DNA of 64,000 nt, from positions 124,001 through 188,000 of the forward strand of contig SSNU01000095.1 in NCBI GenBank assembly GCA_012064415.1, in the 5' to 3' direction. The stretch's first letter is position 1; every line of letters starts with the position of its first letter. The stretch is from Gyrodactylus bullatarudis (lineage: Eukaryota > Platyhelminthes > Monogenea > Gyrodactylidea > Gyrodactylidae). The position numbers and the translations under genes were made by a program. Under the pieces are notes generated by a model that did no database searches, was not told the DNA's origin, and saw only the letters and a list, made by a program, of their open reading frames with translations. Shown piece by piece: positions 40,921-53,991 of the stretch.

Positions 40921-42415
40921 TGTTGATGGTTCCATATTGAAATAAAACCTATTTGAAATTTGTTAAGAGTTAAAACTGACCGAAATACATACAAATCTTG
41001 TTCAAGTTTAAGCAAATCTTGGTTGTAGTTTATTTTATCAACCCTTTCATACAATCATTCTTTATATTGAAGATTGATGAAATTTTTATTATCGAACATA
41101 CCTGAATATCGGAGATAATAATTTAAAGCTATTCAATCGTGATCCTAAAAATAAACTTTTGATCACTCTCTCAAATTGATTTCAGCAAAAATTCTCAACT
41201 CAAATTTCTTCAAAGCTACATCGAAACATGCCATGAAAAATATAGAATTAATTCAAATTTTAGAGTTTAAATTTTGACTCTAAATTTACTCTCTCGGATT
41301 GTGATAACCTTTATGATCTAAAATCAATAATCTCATATTTTTGAACTAAACTTGATTACTCTTTGTCTCTTCTTACTCTAATTTACATTTGACTGAATAA
41401 GTCCTCTTTTAGAGACCTTTTACATTCAAAAAAGTTAAACCTCTGACTGTGAGATAAAAGTTTGAATTGATTTAGCACCTGGCTTGCTGTCGTTGCACAC
41501 TTTGCAATAAATCTCTACTCAGTGTGTGTTAGAGACTCATTCTGCTGAAGGACCCTAAGCGGATGTGTCAAACACAGGGATGTCTCGTCTTGCTTTTGGA
41601 TTTTATGATTTTTAAAGTTATATTTTGAACCTCAATCATTGTTTTTCTTACACATTTATGTTATTTATATGAATTTATCCAATAAAATGTTGCAATTTCA
41701 AAAAAAGCAGCTATAGAATCTTTACATTCTAAATAAATCTCAATATGTCATGTTTTACTCGAGGATCGTACATGATCTAAATATGGAAAATATTAATGTA
41801 ATTTAGAAATTCTATTGATTTTGAAGCCAAATATTGATGGCAAATTTTTCATTTCTCTTTTGATATTGAGATTTTCTCTGAATTCTCATTTTTCTGAAAA
41901 AAAAATTTCATCTTTCTTATTGATGGTAAGCTAAAGTACTTGAAAACCAGAGTTGTGACACTTGCAAAAACGTGAGAGAAATAATAAAAAACCCTTGGGT
42001 TATACAATATTCAACATGCTACATGTTCAAGAAGATTCAAGAAATCTTGTAACAAGCAATCAGGGAAGATAACTCCACTTAGTTAATCTTTTAAAGTGCA
42101 AGATAAAACATTCATTGATTAATATATGTATTAGGATGTAAGAATCTAATCAAAGATTGATGAAATCCTTTCTTCTGATGATCGAATAGACTTTTCAAAG
42201 ACGCTAGAGAAAATAACGACGCCTATTCAAATGGGTTAACGGTTTTTGAAACTTACTGTTTACGTTCTTTGATTTTGACAGTTTTTTCCAATAAATGAAA
42301 ATTTGAACAGAAAATAAGATCAAATTCTTTCGAAAAAAGGAAAAAATACAGTATTAATTATTGGTGAATAGTTCTCAGAGCAAAATAAATTCCTAATGAA
42401 AATAAAAAATGAACT
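40921..42415. other. Intergenic stretch upstream of the cathepsin pseudogene
   Basis: No gene is seen. At 41480-41708 a less AT-rich segment contains AATAAA twice and ends 'aataaaatgttgcaatttca' plus an A-run, which looks like the 3' end of a retroelement or retrocopy. Its type is unknown. Confidence 0.45.
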
Positions 42416-42449
42416 AACCTTTGACTCTTTCACTCGTAGAGTATATAAA
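42416..42449 (+). promoter_or_regulatory. Cathepsin B promoter module, copy 3
   Basis: AACCTTTGAC (42416-42425), a 16-bp spacer, TATATAAA (42442-42449), with the ATG 36 bp after the start of the TATA box. The module is almost identical to that of copy 2, so the locus could still be transcribed although the coding region is broken. Confidence 0.7.
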
Positions 42450-42477
42450 CTCAAATTTTCAGTTTGGAGAATCAAAT

Positions 42478-43633
42478 ATGAAGTTAATCGTTATCACTCT
42501 TTTCTCCTTCATTTGCCTCTGTTTCGGAAGAAGCATTCACGTCAGTCGATCAGATCACAACTATGTGAACAATGTAGCTGAGACAACATGGACAAGTGGC
42601 AAGAATTTCGAAGACGAAGCAAGAGACATTTCAGAAAGGGACCCGTTAGAAATCTGCAACCAGAAAGAGCTGACGATAATCTGCCAAAAAGCTTCGATTC
42701 TAGAAAGAAATGAGGTAAAATGTGTCCCACAATCAATATGGTTCGTGATCAAGGACCTTGTGGCTCTTGCTGGGCTTTTGGTGCTGCCACTGCCATGATT
42801 GATAGACTTTGTATCCACATTCAAGATAACTTCACAGAATTCTTGTCAGCCGAAGATATTCTCTCCTGCTGTGAAGACTGCGGTAATGGATGTAAGGGTG
42901 GTGAGCCTGATCAAGCTATATCTCTCTTATACTCTTCCTTACATTTATAAATGTCAAAATCCAGTTTGGTCTTCGATTTAATGCTCAGATTCATTTAGAT
43001 AATTGACTTTATTGAACAAATTCAGTTGGACTTAATCTTTATTGTATTCTTATATCTATTGTAACCTTATATGCATAACTATTTATAACCATATTTACCT
43101 ATATTGTACATAACAATAAAATATTTCTAACAAAAAAAATGGAGAGAATGGAGTACCAACAGATGGCCCAAAGGGTGACAAGTCTGCATGTAGACCCTAT
43201 GCTTTCGACAAATGTGACCATCATGTTAAAGGAAAGTACAACCCATGTGGCGAGTCACAACCTACTCCACAATGCGAGAAAAGCTGCACTAAGGAATCCG
43301 GAAAAACCTACAAAACTGACCTTCAATTTGGCGGTGAAGTTGAAAAATATATCGGTGAATCAGAAATGCAAAAGGCCATCATAAATAATGGCCCTATTGA
43401 GTGTTCTTTTCTAGTATACGAAGATTTCTTGTGCTATAAAGAGGGTGTTTACCATCACATTATGGGTGACTATCTTGATAAGACAAAGGGACAAAGAAAA
43501 TAATGTCAAATATTGGCCTGTAGCAAACTCCTGAAATGAAGATTGGGGTGCAGAGGGTTACTTTAAGATCCTTAGAGGCTCAGATCATCTCAGAATTGAA
43601 GATCATTGCGTTGCTTCAGTTTTGAAAAACTAA
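42478..43633 (+). pseudogene. Cathepsin B-like pseudogene (copy 3)
   Basis: Derived from a duplicate of the copy at 25233-26219. It starts normally (signal peptide 'MKLIVITLFSFICLCFG') but has several lesions. A deletion of about 19 bp near 42628 shifts the frame. A TGG is changed to TGA at about 42711 just before the mature domain's conserved Gly-Lys. About 220 bp of foreign sequence (42919-43138) interrupts the domain. The segment with the catalytic His is lost near 43470. Another TGG-to-TGA change follows the catalytic Asn ('aactcctga', near 43532). The catalytic Cys region survives in another frame (42720-42950, 'DQGPCGSCWAFG'). The stop TAA overlaps AATAAA, as in copy 2. It cannot make an active protease. 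Confidence 0.95.
42919..43138 (+). mobile_element. LINE 3' tail inserted in the cathepsin pseudogene
   Basis: Cathepsin homology stops after 'GGEPDQA' and resumes at 'gagaatggagtacc'. In between is AT-rich sequence ending 'AATAAAATATTTCTAACAAA' plus an A-run. The same 'TTCTAACAAAAAAAA' ending occurs on the two minus-strand LINE tails at 9501-9520 and 9848-9865. About a dozen host bases at the junction are missing or replaced, so no clean target duplication is visible. Confidence 0.65.
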
Positions 43634-45159
43634 ATAAAAACTGTTGTTTCCATTTATTATAACTGATAATTGTGATATGCTGATATTTTATAAAATAATT
43701 ATCTTTCAATATTTTAATTCAAAAAACCATACAAGTCTAGTATTAGTATATTAGTCCAAATAATAGTTTCTTCCTCTATGCTAGGAGCTCTCCCTGATTT
43801 CAAGGGTTAGACGAGCATTGTATTCAATATTTATGTGATACTAGTCTGGAAAATGTGTGAAACATCATATTTCTATTTGTGTATGCGAAAATTGAACAAA
43901 AAATACCTTAAAGTCATTTCTAAAGAACATTGAAAATTCAACCATGAGAATCAACGGGAAAAACTGAACAAAATATCAATACTTCAGCCTGGTTGTTTTT
44001 TTTTGGTTTCATCATGGTGATCCAATTCATGTTTAAATCACTCTTTGTTAGGGGTAAAAGTTGAAAACTCAAGATATTCAGGTTGTAAGACTGATTACCA
44101 GCGCAACCAAAAAACCCAATAAGACCTTGAAAAATGACTCAAAAAAGATTTTTTAAATATCAATCGTTGGTAGGTAATTTAAAAAATCTTTTTTCTAATT
44201 TTGTAGACATTGTGTACTTTTTCAAGTTTACTGGGTTTAAATTAGATTCTATCTTCGATAATACTCATTTGCAATATACGATTAAATAGTTATCTTCGTT
44301 TTTAAATGAGAACAGTAAAATCCTAAATTTATCAATTATAAAACGACCAGTTTGTTCTGTTGGAGAGCTTTTCGTAAAAATCATAATTCATATAAACACG
44401 AACTCAGAATAGTGAGGCCTGTTCAAATTTCTTTGTCATAAAACCATTTTTACAAAATACTCAATATTTTTCTCCGGGACTGATATGAAAAATCTTTCGT
44501 TTCGAACTATTCACGAAATACTTGTGTAGGAAAAAAAATTTATTATCTGTGCATAACTTATCTATGCTATGGAAGATGATAAATTTCTAAAAATTAATTA
44601 TCTCTAAGCCTCTAATAACTCTGATTCCCTTTTAATTGATGACTCACAGAGTGATCCTAGAAAGTCATGTTGTTGGATGTTTTCCTTTGCCCCTTCTATC
44701 TTTAATTGCTGCATGAAAATAAAGTAGGAGAGAATGAAACTAAAACAGGGCATTCTCATTTTGTTATTAATGAAATTCCTCCTACATTGCAATTTGTAAC
44801 TGAATGAGGGATATATCATCATAGGGTTATTGTTTTATGTTTCGTGTAACCCTAGTTAGTTTATTTATCTTTATTGTGCAATGAAATTTTTTTCTATTCA
44901 GTTACACAAACTTCATAATCAGATTACAGCAATTAAATCAAAATTCTGTATCAATTTTGAATTATAATAAAAACAAGGCTTAGAGATTAATTACTACAAC
45001 TCACTGGCTGATTCATTAGCATCTTAGAATTATCAAAAGAGAAACAGAAATTATCTAGTTTTATGATAAAATTTATTAAAACTATAGATATTAGTATTCC
45101 CAGTCATCGGTTATCCAAAGGTTTTGACATGCCTGCTTCAGTGTCACGACAAGCTAATC
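43634..45159. other. Gene-poor AT-rich stretch
   Basis: No gene is supported. The frame at 44604-44822 (-) has no recognisable domain or splice context. Confidence 0.5.
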
Positions 45160-45480
45160 CGTTTTGTCCGATCAGATAATAATTTACTAAGGGAATATAT
45201 CCGTCTTATATGGAAATAGATTAGCCAATGTCGCTGAATTTCACAACAAACAAATGGATCCGTGACTAGTACAAAATAAACTCTTAGCATATTTAGCAAT
45301 AATTTAAGAATGCATCATTGGTAGACATATACGCCCGTTTCGTCCTCTTTTGGACTCGTGACATGGGCTAATCCATTACCAAATACGGAAATATGACGAA
45401 CCTGTAGGATATATATTACCAAAGGAAATAATTGAAGTATAGTTGCTGCACTATTCATTAGTATTTTGTGTTTGATGAGC
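45160..45480. repeat. Diverged copy of hairpin family H3
   Basis: Contains 'gattagccaatgtcgctgaa' (45223-45241) and, further on, 'gggctaatccattaccaaat', then 'gctgcactattcattagtattt'. These are the landmarks of the 19689-19920 copy, with the two arms spread further apart by about 100 bp of other sequence. Confidence 0.6.
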
Positions 45481-46500
45481 CTGTCGTGAAAGTGAACCCT
45501 TTTAATAATTATAATTATGTCACAAAGCCCATGGTATCTTATGATTTTTTGAGATTATATAAAATAAATCTATATTCTGGGGCGTATTTTCATCAAAAAG
45601 CATGAATCATATGCTTTTAAAAATCAAGAATTATTTTAAAATAAATTTAAAAAATATTATAAGGCCAAAATAATCATGCTGTATAAAAAATTGGAAACTT
45701 ATTTCTTGATCAGAATACAATTCTAGAAATTATTGATCACGCAGTAAGAATTATTTGAAAATTGGCGGATTTTTTCTTTTAGAAAAATTGAATATTTCTT
45801 CTTTGAAATCATTAAGCGCTTCAATCATCATCAGTTTATTTCGTTAGACATTTTCTCCAGGCCATAAACAATTGCTTTAATGACAATAATTTCTCTCATG
45901 GAAAGAAACGTCAGATTCATTTATGCCTGTTGGTAATAATTATGTCTCGTAATGGGATGGTTTATTCTTTTCGCGTAAAAGTACATTTTGTAAAATTCTA
46001 TATTACTTGAGGTAAAATTTCAAGACTTTGAAAAACTGTATAACTGAATAGATACATCAAGCTGGAGATCGATAAAATCATTTAATACTCAAGTGAAACC
46101 TAAATATTAATATTTTGTTTCCTGTTTCCCAAATTAAACATTAAATAAATTGTCTGACTATTCTGTCTTTTGGTTTTTATTGGTCCAGCGAACAACGTAG
46201 TAGACCATCTATACCGATCAGCTTCCTGAAGAACTACTTGGTTGAGAATTATCAAGTTGTCATTGGCATTTTAGTTAATCGAAATTTAAAAAAAATTAAC
46301 TCTCGTTCTCAGTGGTAAAACGTATGGTATATTAAGATATATGATATTACTAAAATTTTCTTTTAGATTTTTAGTTTAAATAATTTCTGATCTATTGAAA
46401 AATTTAGTTATAAGTTAACTTTTCGATTTCAAAATTGAAAAGAAATCTTTTATTAAAAGTATGTTTTTGATATTTTCATTAAAATTTTTGACTATTCTTG

Positions 46501-46612
46501 ATAATTAGAAATTTTTCGTTCTAGGTTCTGTATGATATATTACCTAAGCACCTAGACCGAAATATTTCTAGTTAACCATTGATTATAATTATAGGTGCTG
46601 CACTATTCATTA
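46501..46612. repeat. Compact copy of hairpin family H3
   Basis: 'ttcgttctaggt' and 'acctaagcacctagaccgaaatatttctagtta' form a short hairpin, followed by the flank 'ataggtgctgcactattcat' shared with the other copies. Confidence 0.6.
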
Positions 46613-48884
46613 TTCTTGTTAATTTCAAGAAATTTCATAATAAGAGTTCAAGATCAAAAAGTTTGTTTCTTTTCAAATTTTTAATTTATCAGGGAGGTGG
46701 GAGGCCAAGATAAGAAGAAGAAAACTTGAATTTTTGTGACCTCACCTTCTGTTTCTGCTCTTTGAATGTATAAAATATCAAATGACCACAGATGAATAGC
46801 TCAAATTTCTTGTTTCTTAATCTAATTTAAAAATAAAATAAATTTGCATGGGAATTAATTATTTTATTTTCAACTTGAAAATTTCAAGTCCTCTTGTTGA
46901 CTTGCCTTACTTGTACTTCTTATGAGAAAAGTATTTTTAGAACCTGCATTTGGAAAGCAAACTAAGCAATGAGTCGTCTTCTAATTGAATTAATTTTTGC
47001 AATTCATCATTGGTTGTTTTATAAAAAGAATATATATTTCGCCATGTCTTATCAATCTCTAATCCTGGTTTGATTAAATAATATTTACAAAGTTTTTAAT
47101 GAATAAATAGTTAATGAAAAATAGTAAAATTGATTTACAAAACTTCCAATTGATGAAAACCCAAAAAACTTCTCCATTCTTGATTTTAAAAAATTTGAAG
47201 AAGATATATTAGAGAAAAGTTCTTCTTACAACTTTTGTCTTGGTTAAACTCAAGACAATAATAAAATAATGGAATTTTTATCGATGAAAATTTTCAAGTA
47301 TAAGGGTTAAAAATAGATTTTTATTTTATTACATGTCTGCAATCGTATATTGCATATAATCCTTATTCATTTTTATTATTTTGGATCGAAAATTAAACCC
47401 ACGCGTTCGAATGTGCAATGAACATTGTGTAGGACATGAACAATATATTCGATAACACAAAAAGTATTTCCTTCTGATATCTATAAATTATCGATTGGAA
47501 AACACTAGAATTAAAAACTGATAAACTGTTTGATAAAGAGGAAAATCTCTGTGAATGAATATATATATAGTCGAATATCTGGCTAGATTTGAAAATTTTT
47601 CTAAAATTTAATCATCGTAAAACGTTGAAAAAGTTAAAAAATAATTACAATCAGAAAAATGTGCCGCGACTATTTCACAATTTTCATAAAACCCAAATAA
47701 GGTTTGTCCAGCCAAATAGTTGAAATTAAATTAATAAATTAATCAATTTAAAAAAATAATCACTAAAAACTTATATTTTTAAAACTTGTAATTTCTCCTA
47801 GATCATAGAGATGACTTTTCTACGATAGAATTAACAAAAAGTTCTTCCCATCTTTTTCGTGTTCTCATATTTTCTTTCAATTTGAAAAATTTTATGACTC
47901 AAACTTGGTATTTATCAAAAATAATTAAAACATATATGTCTATCGCCACCGAAAGGGTTTAATTCAATAATGCCTTAGCTATCTCCCTGGTAGGTATCAT
48001 CATCAAAACTTGTATAGAACATGACTATGGATTAAAAAATCGTTATTGATCTATTGTTATCTAAGCTTGAAGAACCATAAATAGTTTCAGAAAAAGAAAA
48101 ACTTGGACTATCTAAAGAACCCTAGTTTCAACTGATAGTTTTGATTTATCCAAAGATTAAGCTTCAACCACTAATGCAATTTTTATAAATCAAAAGTAAA
48201 CTCATATTTTTAGAGATCTGATCCTTGTTTTAAATCAGGATCAATAGGGAGGAATAACTCGTCAATCATATTTTTTCCCATCCCAAAAAATTTTCACTAA
48301 AACAAATATTTTTCTTTTAAATTCCTTTGTGAAAATTTTTTCCATAAAAAAAAAGAATAAAGAGAAGAACTTTCATCAGATGGAAAGAATTTATTAAACG
48401 GAAGTTCAAAAATCTGACCCCAATTTCTTCTTCTGAAGGGATGTGAGAAGGAATTGAATTGGCAGGGGATTTAGTTTCTTCTGAAAAAAAAGATTGAAGG
48501 TAAAACTTCCTTTCTTCTTATTCAAGCAAAGGTAGGTAAACGAAGGATCTTGTATAGTTTCACCAAAAGCAAAAACAATGAAAATGTACACGATTAATTG
48601 TCAAATGAAAGTAATGAAAGAATCATTCAAGGATCATTTTCTGCTTCATATAATCTTTTCAATATTCCCTCTGAAATGTATTCTTTCTTTTCATCAATGT
48701 TTTTGTATGACCTCTTTGCTTTCTCCTTTATATCAGAAAACTAAGCAAGAAAATCATTTCTGTAATAAAGTAAAATATATTTTGATAGACAATTTAAGAA
48801 TTTCAGTGAAAAACACAGATTAAACTGAAACTGTTTTCTAAAGACTTGTAATCATGAATTCTTATTTTTTTTAAATTCGTTAAA
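46613..48884. other. Gene-poor AT-rich stretch
   Basis: No gene is supported. It includes a dispersed repeat at about 47745-47916. Frames at 48406-48591 (-) and 48578-48823 (+) show no domain. Confidence 0.5.
47745..47916. repeat. Dispersed repeat shared with 58365-58680
   Basis: Shares with 58365-58680 'aaaaaaataatcac', 'aaacttatatttttaaaac', 'cccatctttttcgtgttct' and 'ttatgactcaaacttggtat', in the same order. The 58 kb copy has about 130 bp extra in the middle. Confidence 0.7.
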
Positions 48885-49100
48885 TTGCTAATTGATATGA
48901 AGATGAGAAAGATTTTTCGGAATCCAGATAAAGATGCCTACTTTTACCGTTTGAAGGAAGAAAATTTTTGAATAATTGTTTTAAATTTTTCAAATTTTCA
49001 AATTTGGCGCATTTTTTAAACTTCGAACTAAAATTTTTTATGGATTTAAAAGTGGCAGAATTGCCATAAGAAGTGATGAAAGAATCCTTAGTACTGAAAC
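48885..49100. repeat. Fragment of hairpin family H1
   Basis: Starts 'gctaattgatatgaagatga', then 'tttttcggaatccagat', 'cttttaccgtttgaagga' and 'aactaaaattttttatggat', in the order of the 12773 and 53992 elements. One arm only. The frame at 48880-49107 (-) is repeat sequence. Confidence 0.65.
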
Positions 49101-49183
49101 ATATCATTTCTTTGTTGATTAAATCCTCTTTGACGTTATCTATGTCAAACCTTCTGATAAAACTCTGAAGACGAGATGATTAA

Positions 49184-49512
49184 TAGACTTGGATAAAATT
49201 TCGTAAAAATGATGAAACCGCTTTTAATTTTGTTTAAATAATCATTGAGCTGTTTCTGAATTATTCCACCATTTCTGACTGAGTCAACTCTTTAAATGAT
49301 TCTTGTATCATATAAACAAAATTTCGGAAATTTTCAAATTTTGAACGTTTTTTATTTATTTGATTTTATTAACTTTATGCAGTTATATTGCAAGAATCAT
49401 TTAAAGAGTTGACTCAGCCAGACATGGTGGAATGATTTTGAAATAGCTCAATGATTATCTAAACAAAATTACTGGCGGTTTCATCAGTTTTACGAAATTT
49501 CATCCAAGTCTA
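49184..49512. mobile_element. hAT-type MITE with 8-bp target duplication
   Basis: The 329-bp element has inverted ends starting TAGACTTGGATRAAATTTCG, pairing over about 130 bp (49184-49338 against 49390-49512). It is flanked by a perfect 8-bp direct repeat ATGATTAA (49176-49183 and 49513-49520). An 8-bp duplication and TAG-type tips are the marks of hAT elements. It has no coding capacity. Half of the same element lies at 37591-37747 and a tip at 39112. Confidence 0.8.
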
Positions 49513-49520
49513 ATGATTAA

Positions 49521-52500
49521 TTTAAATTACAGTATTTCCAAAGTTAAAATGAACATTCTCGATGTGGAATCAAAAAATACAGATACTAAATTAGATCTAC
49601 ATACCTGTTAAGTTCAAAACAAAAACTCTAGGTCATAATATTTTTTGGCAATCAACATGATTGTATACGCATAAAGCACAATGATTCATAATGTCCACAA
49701 ATAAATATCTTCAATCTGACACAGTAAAAGTCGAGAAATGTACCAAATAATTTGATTCTTTTTTCTCAAATCAAATATACATCCGTCTCGACTTTTCCTC
49801 TGGGAATTGTAAAGGTTTATCTATCGTCAGATGAAAAATGCATTAGAGTTTGGCATAGTGATTAAATAAAGATGCACTCATTCCGTGTATATTTTTTCCA
49901 TTCTACATCGAAAACAAAGCCAATGATGGTTACCATGCTGGAAGATGGATATATTTTCCCATCTTGTTGAGTTTCGATAGAAAATATGTGTCAGATTATC
50001 AATAATAATCATAATAATATAAACTATTCTTATTAGCTTTGGTAACTTGTTAAAAAAACAACAACATCTACACCAAGAAAATGGATATCTAGATTGTCTA
50101 AAGTGTCATAAATTATTGGAAAAATTCCTTTTTTACAGCTATACTCGATGAAAAAATAACTTTCAAGGCAGCCTGTGGGAAGTAATAATGAGATTATTAA
50201 CTGGAAACTATTGAGAGATTGCCTGAGTTATTAATCAATCTGACAAGAGTTGATATTTATTTCTTTTGTTATCTCCAATGACTTGTTGTTACTTTTACTT
50301 TTGTTGAGATTATAATTCAAATTTTTTTTGTGCTTTAGTTGTTGCATATGGACTGATTAAATCATCATTTAAAAATGGTTGAACATTGCTACTACGAGAT
50401 TCGTTTTATATTCTTTTTACCTGTCAATGTTAAATTAGCTTATAAATCTTTGAATTTAATGAAGAAACTAATTTAAATGATTTTCACAAAATATCTCAAT
50501 ATTTTCATCAAGAAATAAAATATGATCCAGATCATTTTTGGTCATGCCAAATTAGCATTTTTAGAACTTAAAGCTGAAGATTTTCGTTTGAAAGATGTGA
50601 GATACAAAATGCAAAGAAATATAAATCATATTACTCAGAGTATTATTCTAAAATGTCAAAAAGGAATAACAGAATGAGATTCAAGAAACCTTTTAGTTTT
50701 AAATCGTATTGTCAATCATGATGTTTCCGATATAGAACCGTTATATTAAATGTATCAGTGATTCTTCGGATTAGAAGTAATATCACAGTTTACAGAATAT
50801 TTGATCTAGAATTTTATGGCAGACAATGTTATGAATTTATTCTAATACTTAAAAGTTAGAGAGAGGCTTTAATGGCCATCACGTTATGAATGGGCTAACA
50901 CACCAATAATACTATAGTTGTAATTAAAGACACGTGTCACTTTTTTACATGTCTAGAGAATTTTGAAAAAAATTTACGCTCGAAATTTTACAAGGATTTT
51001 CAAATTGACTGATTCAACTAAAATTTCTATCATTATCCAATACAACTCAGACAATAATTTCATGCGAATGTAATTGGATATGATCTTTTTATATGGCTAA
51101 AATTGAGTACAGATAAATTCAACTTTTAAAGTAATATAATATCCCAAAAGGGTTTTGACACCGTTTCGAGAATCCACTCAGAAACATTAGTATAATATAT
51201 AGACTTGAGTTTGTTCTTACACTAGAGAGTATACTTTGATGAATCATGTTTTTAATGAGATTGAATAAAGTGTTTTTGGTCCAATACGCAGAGAATGAAA
51301 CTATAGAACCTGATTTTATAAATCCTTTCAAGAAAACAATAGTACAATTATGATATTTATGGATATTTCTTCCCATTTTTTGGCTACATGTTGGATTGAA
51401 TCCAAGAAAATGTAATTTTCCTGTCATTTCCGGATTAAATGAATACCACTATAGAAGCACGTACTTTTAGCGTAGATTAAATAATTCATTATCAAGAATA
51501 AAATGGAGAAATATACATAAAGAAATTTGTCAAAGCCCCATTTTGTATGAACCCGTCTTTTTATTTGTATAGAAAAAGTCTTTATATAAGAAAGATAATG
51601 TATATTTCTAGCTCCCCAAGGTATTATTTTTCCCTTCATCGTGTCAAAGTAATAAAATGTCAATTCAAAGACTTTGCTTCTTCTCTTGTATCATTTGCCA
51701 TACCTTCATATATTTCTAACCATTCGGCTATATAATTATTTTTTTATGGCCAAAAGAAAAAGAGGTGATAAATATTAGATATTTAAAATGTATTCAGTAC
51801 ATTTACCAAAGAAGAACGCATAGTATGTTTTTTTACCACTAGCTCTACTAATGATAAAATAATAAAACTGGGCATTCATAGGAAATTTAAAAAGTCAATG
51901 CACCTTCTCCAAATATCCCAACAGTTCAACTACCAATAACTTCATCCTATAAATGTCATTCGGAAAGGTATAATCAAAAGTTTTTTTTTATTATATTAAA
52001 TGATAGCTGCTGACAGTTTTCCCCTCCCCCTCTTTATAAAAGACGTCCTATTCCTTTATGTCTTGTTGAATTTGCCTCTATCTAACCTTTCTATGACTAC
52101 TATCCGGTAGTGTGAGCGTCATTAAAAAGACATTAATGACAACCCATTTTATTTCTATTTTTACCTCAAGTTTATTGAAGAAGTGAGTTGGTTTGACTTG
52201 TCAATTTTTCATTAGTATATTCTCAACTACTGTACTGTACTGTAAAAATCTGACATGGTCTAATGTATGTAAATAACTTGCTTATGAGCCTGAAAAGTCT
52301 TCACCCTATCATGCTTAGACCCTCAAAGCTACAGATCAGCACTTCAAATGGCTAACCTTACCCCTCTTTGGCTCCGATGGACCACAGCCATCATAAAACT
52401 ACATCTTCAACACTCAGGCCAGTCTAGATCCACCCCATCAAACTCGCAATAAATCTCGTTACTCGATCCTGGCAAGGACTACCACCATAGTCAGATTGAA

Positions 52501-53001
52501 GCACCGGATTAACCTCAAATCTTTCAGGTATCAATCCACGTAACAAATTGCCAATTTCATTTTTGAAAAAATTCCAGATGACCACAATCTTTTTAAAAAA
52601 TACTATTCATAATTCAAGATTCATTCTGTATATATTAATTTTTTCACTTCGATATAAATCAAATAAAAACTTGATATTACAATAGTCGAGTCGATAAGAA
52701 AAAGATTCAAAATTGATATAAAACAAAGTTGACTTTCCCGAAATTCCCGTCTAGTGATTAGTGAGTGAAAACAAAATATTACCATCCTTGACTATACGTC
52801 ATAAAAGTAAAGATACATTTTGAGTCGATTTTGAAAATTTTTAGATTCTATATCACGAATTAGGTTATGAGTAGGGCCTCAAGAAATATGCAATAAAAAT
52901 TAAGTTATATGCGCATATAATTTGCACAAGTGATTTTAAAATCTCATATACTACTTGTAAGTATTTTTTTAAAAATAAAATATAGAATATTGATAGAATA
53001 T
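49521..53001. other. Gene-poor stretch with a less AT-rich patch
   Basis: No gene is supported. Two overlapping minus-strand frames at 51119-51663 (102 and 79 codons) have no family I recognise. At about 52015-52560 the sequence is visibly richer in G and C, with runs such as 'ccgatggaccacagccatca', but contains no long open frame. It may be an unclassified mobile element. Confidence 0.45.
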
Positions 53002-53316
53002 TTATTCAGATAAATACAAAAATAAATAACTTTCGAAATTCTCTTCATTAAAATGGCGTTTGTCATTTAAAAAATGGTTCATTTTTGAAAATGAACGCTC
53101 TACATCACAGGAAGTTGGCTGAGCGGATCGTAAAAGACAAAATTCATAAGGAGTTAATCTGGTATTGTTAGGTTGGCAAATATCATTGATTTCATTCTTG
53201 GAGAGGCGCTTCTCCAAATAACTTTTTAGCATAATAGGATCATTTTTAAAATCTAGATTCTTGAGAACATTAACACCATCAGAAATCGTAAAGGACTTCG
53301 ATTCAAACTTATTCAT
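53002..53316 (-). mobile_element. hAT transposase C-terminal dimerisation domain remnant
   Basis: A 104-codon frame with ATG at 53316, immediately preceded by an in-frame stop. The end reads 'SAQPTSCDVERSFSKMNHFL', then 'NDKRHFNEENFESYLFLYL'. This is the hAT-C signature (S-C-D-V-E-R-x-F-S, then a K-R pair and an E-N-x-x-x-Y/L helix) in the form seen in CGGBP1-like hAT proteins. The catalytic part is absent upstream, so it is a fragment. It may belong with the N-terminal remnant at 5811-6338 and with the hAT-type MITEs of this window, though direct linkage is only inferred. Confidence 0.7.
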
Positions 53317-53991
53317 AACTTATGAGTAATACTCATTGAGTATGGAATTAAAATTTGTCTTTACATAGAAAAATATAAGATTCATCTACCAACAAAAACT
53401 CATAACTAATGGGACTCGAGCATGCCACTTTATTCGTTAGTTTTCCCAATCTTTGCTTGAAATTGCTTGATCAATTAGATATTTTAGATTTATGACCTTC
53501 AGATAGAAATAGACCAGCAAATTCTAAATCCTACTGACTTTTTAGGACTTTTCAATCGATATGTTGCGTAATAACTAGGATACGCAAAAATGCCATTTTA
53601 GCTAATTTAACCCTTAAAGTCGCACAATGATAGTTCTATCACATGTCATTTTAACAACTCATTATTATTCATTCAAGCCTTCTTCAAGAGAATACTTTGT
53701 TTACCACCCAGTCGATAGGAAATTTATTAATCTTCTGGAAATTTTAATGTTTGATTAAAAATACAATTTTAAAATCTTCAAGTCTTTTTAAATTAAAGAT
53801 ATTATTGACTATTTTCTGTTTTATCGAGTGCTCTTTTGTTTTAGCAACTACTTTTTGATAATTTCAGTCACCTCAGTTAAACTTTGACTAACTAAACTTT
53901 CCAATATTAAGTATTTTTGACGACAAATACGCCATTTAAAGATAAAATTTTCTATGAATTTTTTGATCTGCTATTCGAAACGTAAAACTAC
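53317..53991. other. Intergenic stretch, no feature recognised
   Basis: AT-rich. The expected upstream part of the hAT transposase was not found here on the minus strand. Confidence 0.5.

Noticed and set aside
42919..43138. Interruption in the cathepsin pseudogene as a retained intron
   Set aside because: The other copies are intronless, there is no GT-AG boundary at the homology breaks, and the segment ends with a LINE-type A-tail shared with two other loci.
51119..51663. Two overlapping minus-strand frames of 102 and 79 codons
   Set aside because: Composition fits AT-rich chance frames, the two frames overlap by a few bases in different phases, and I recognise no family or splice signals.
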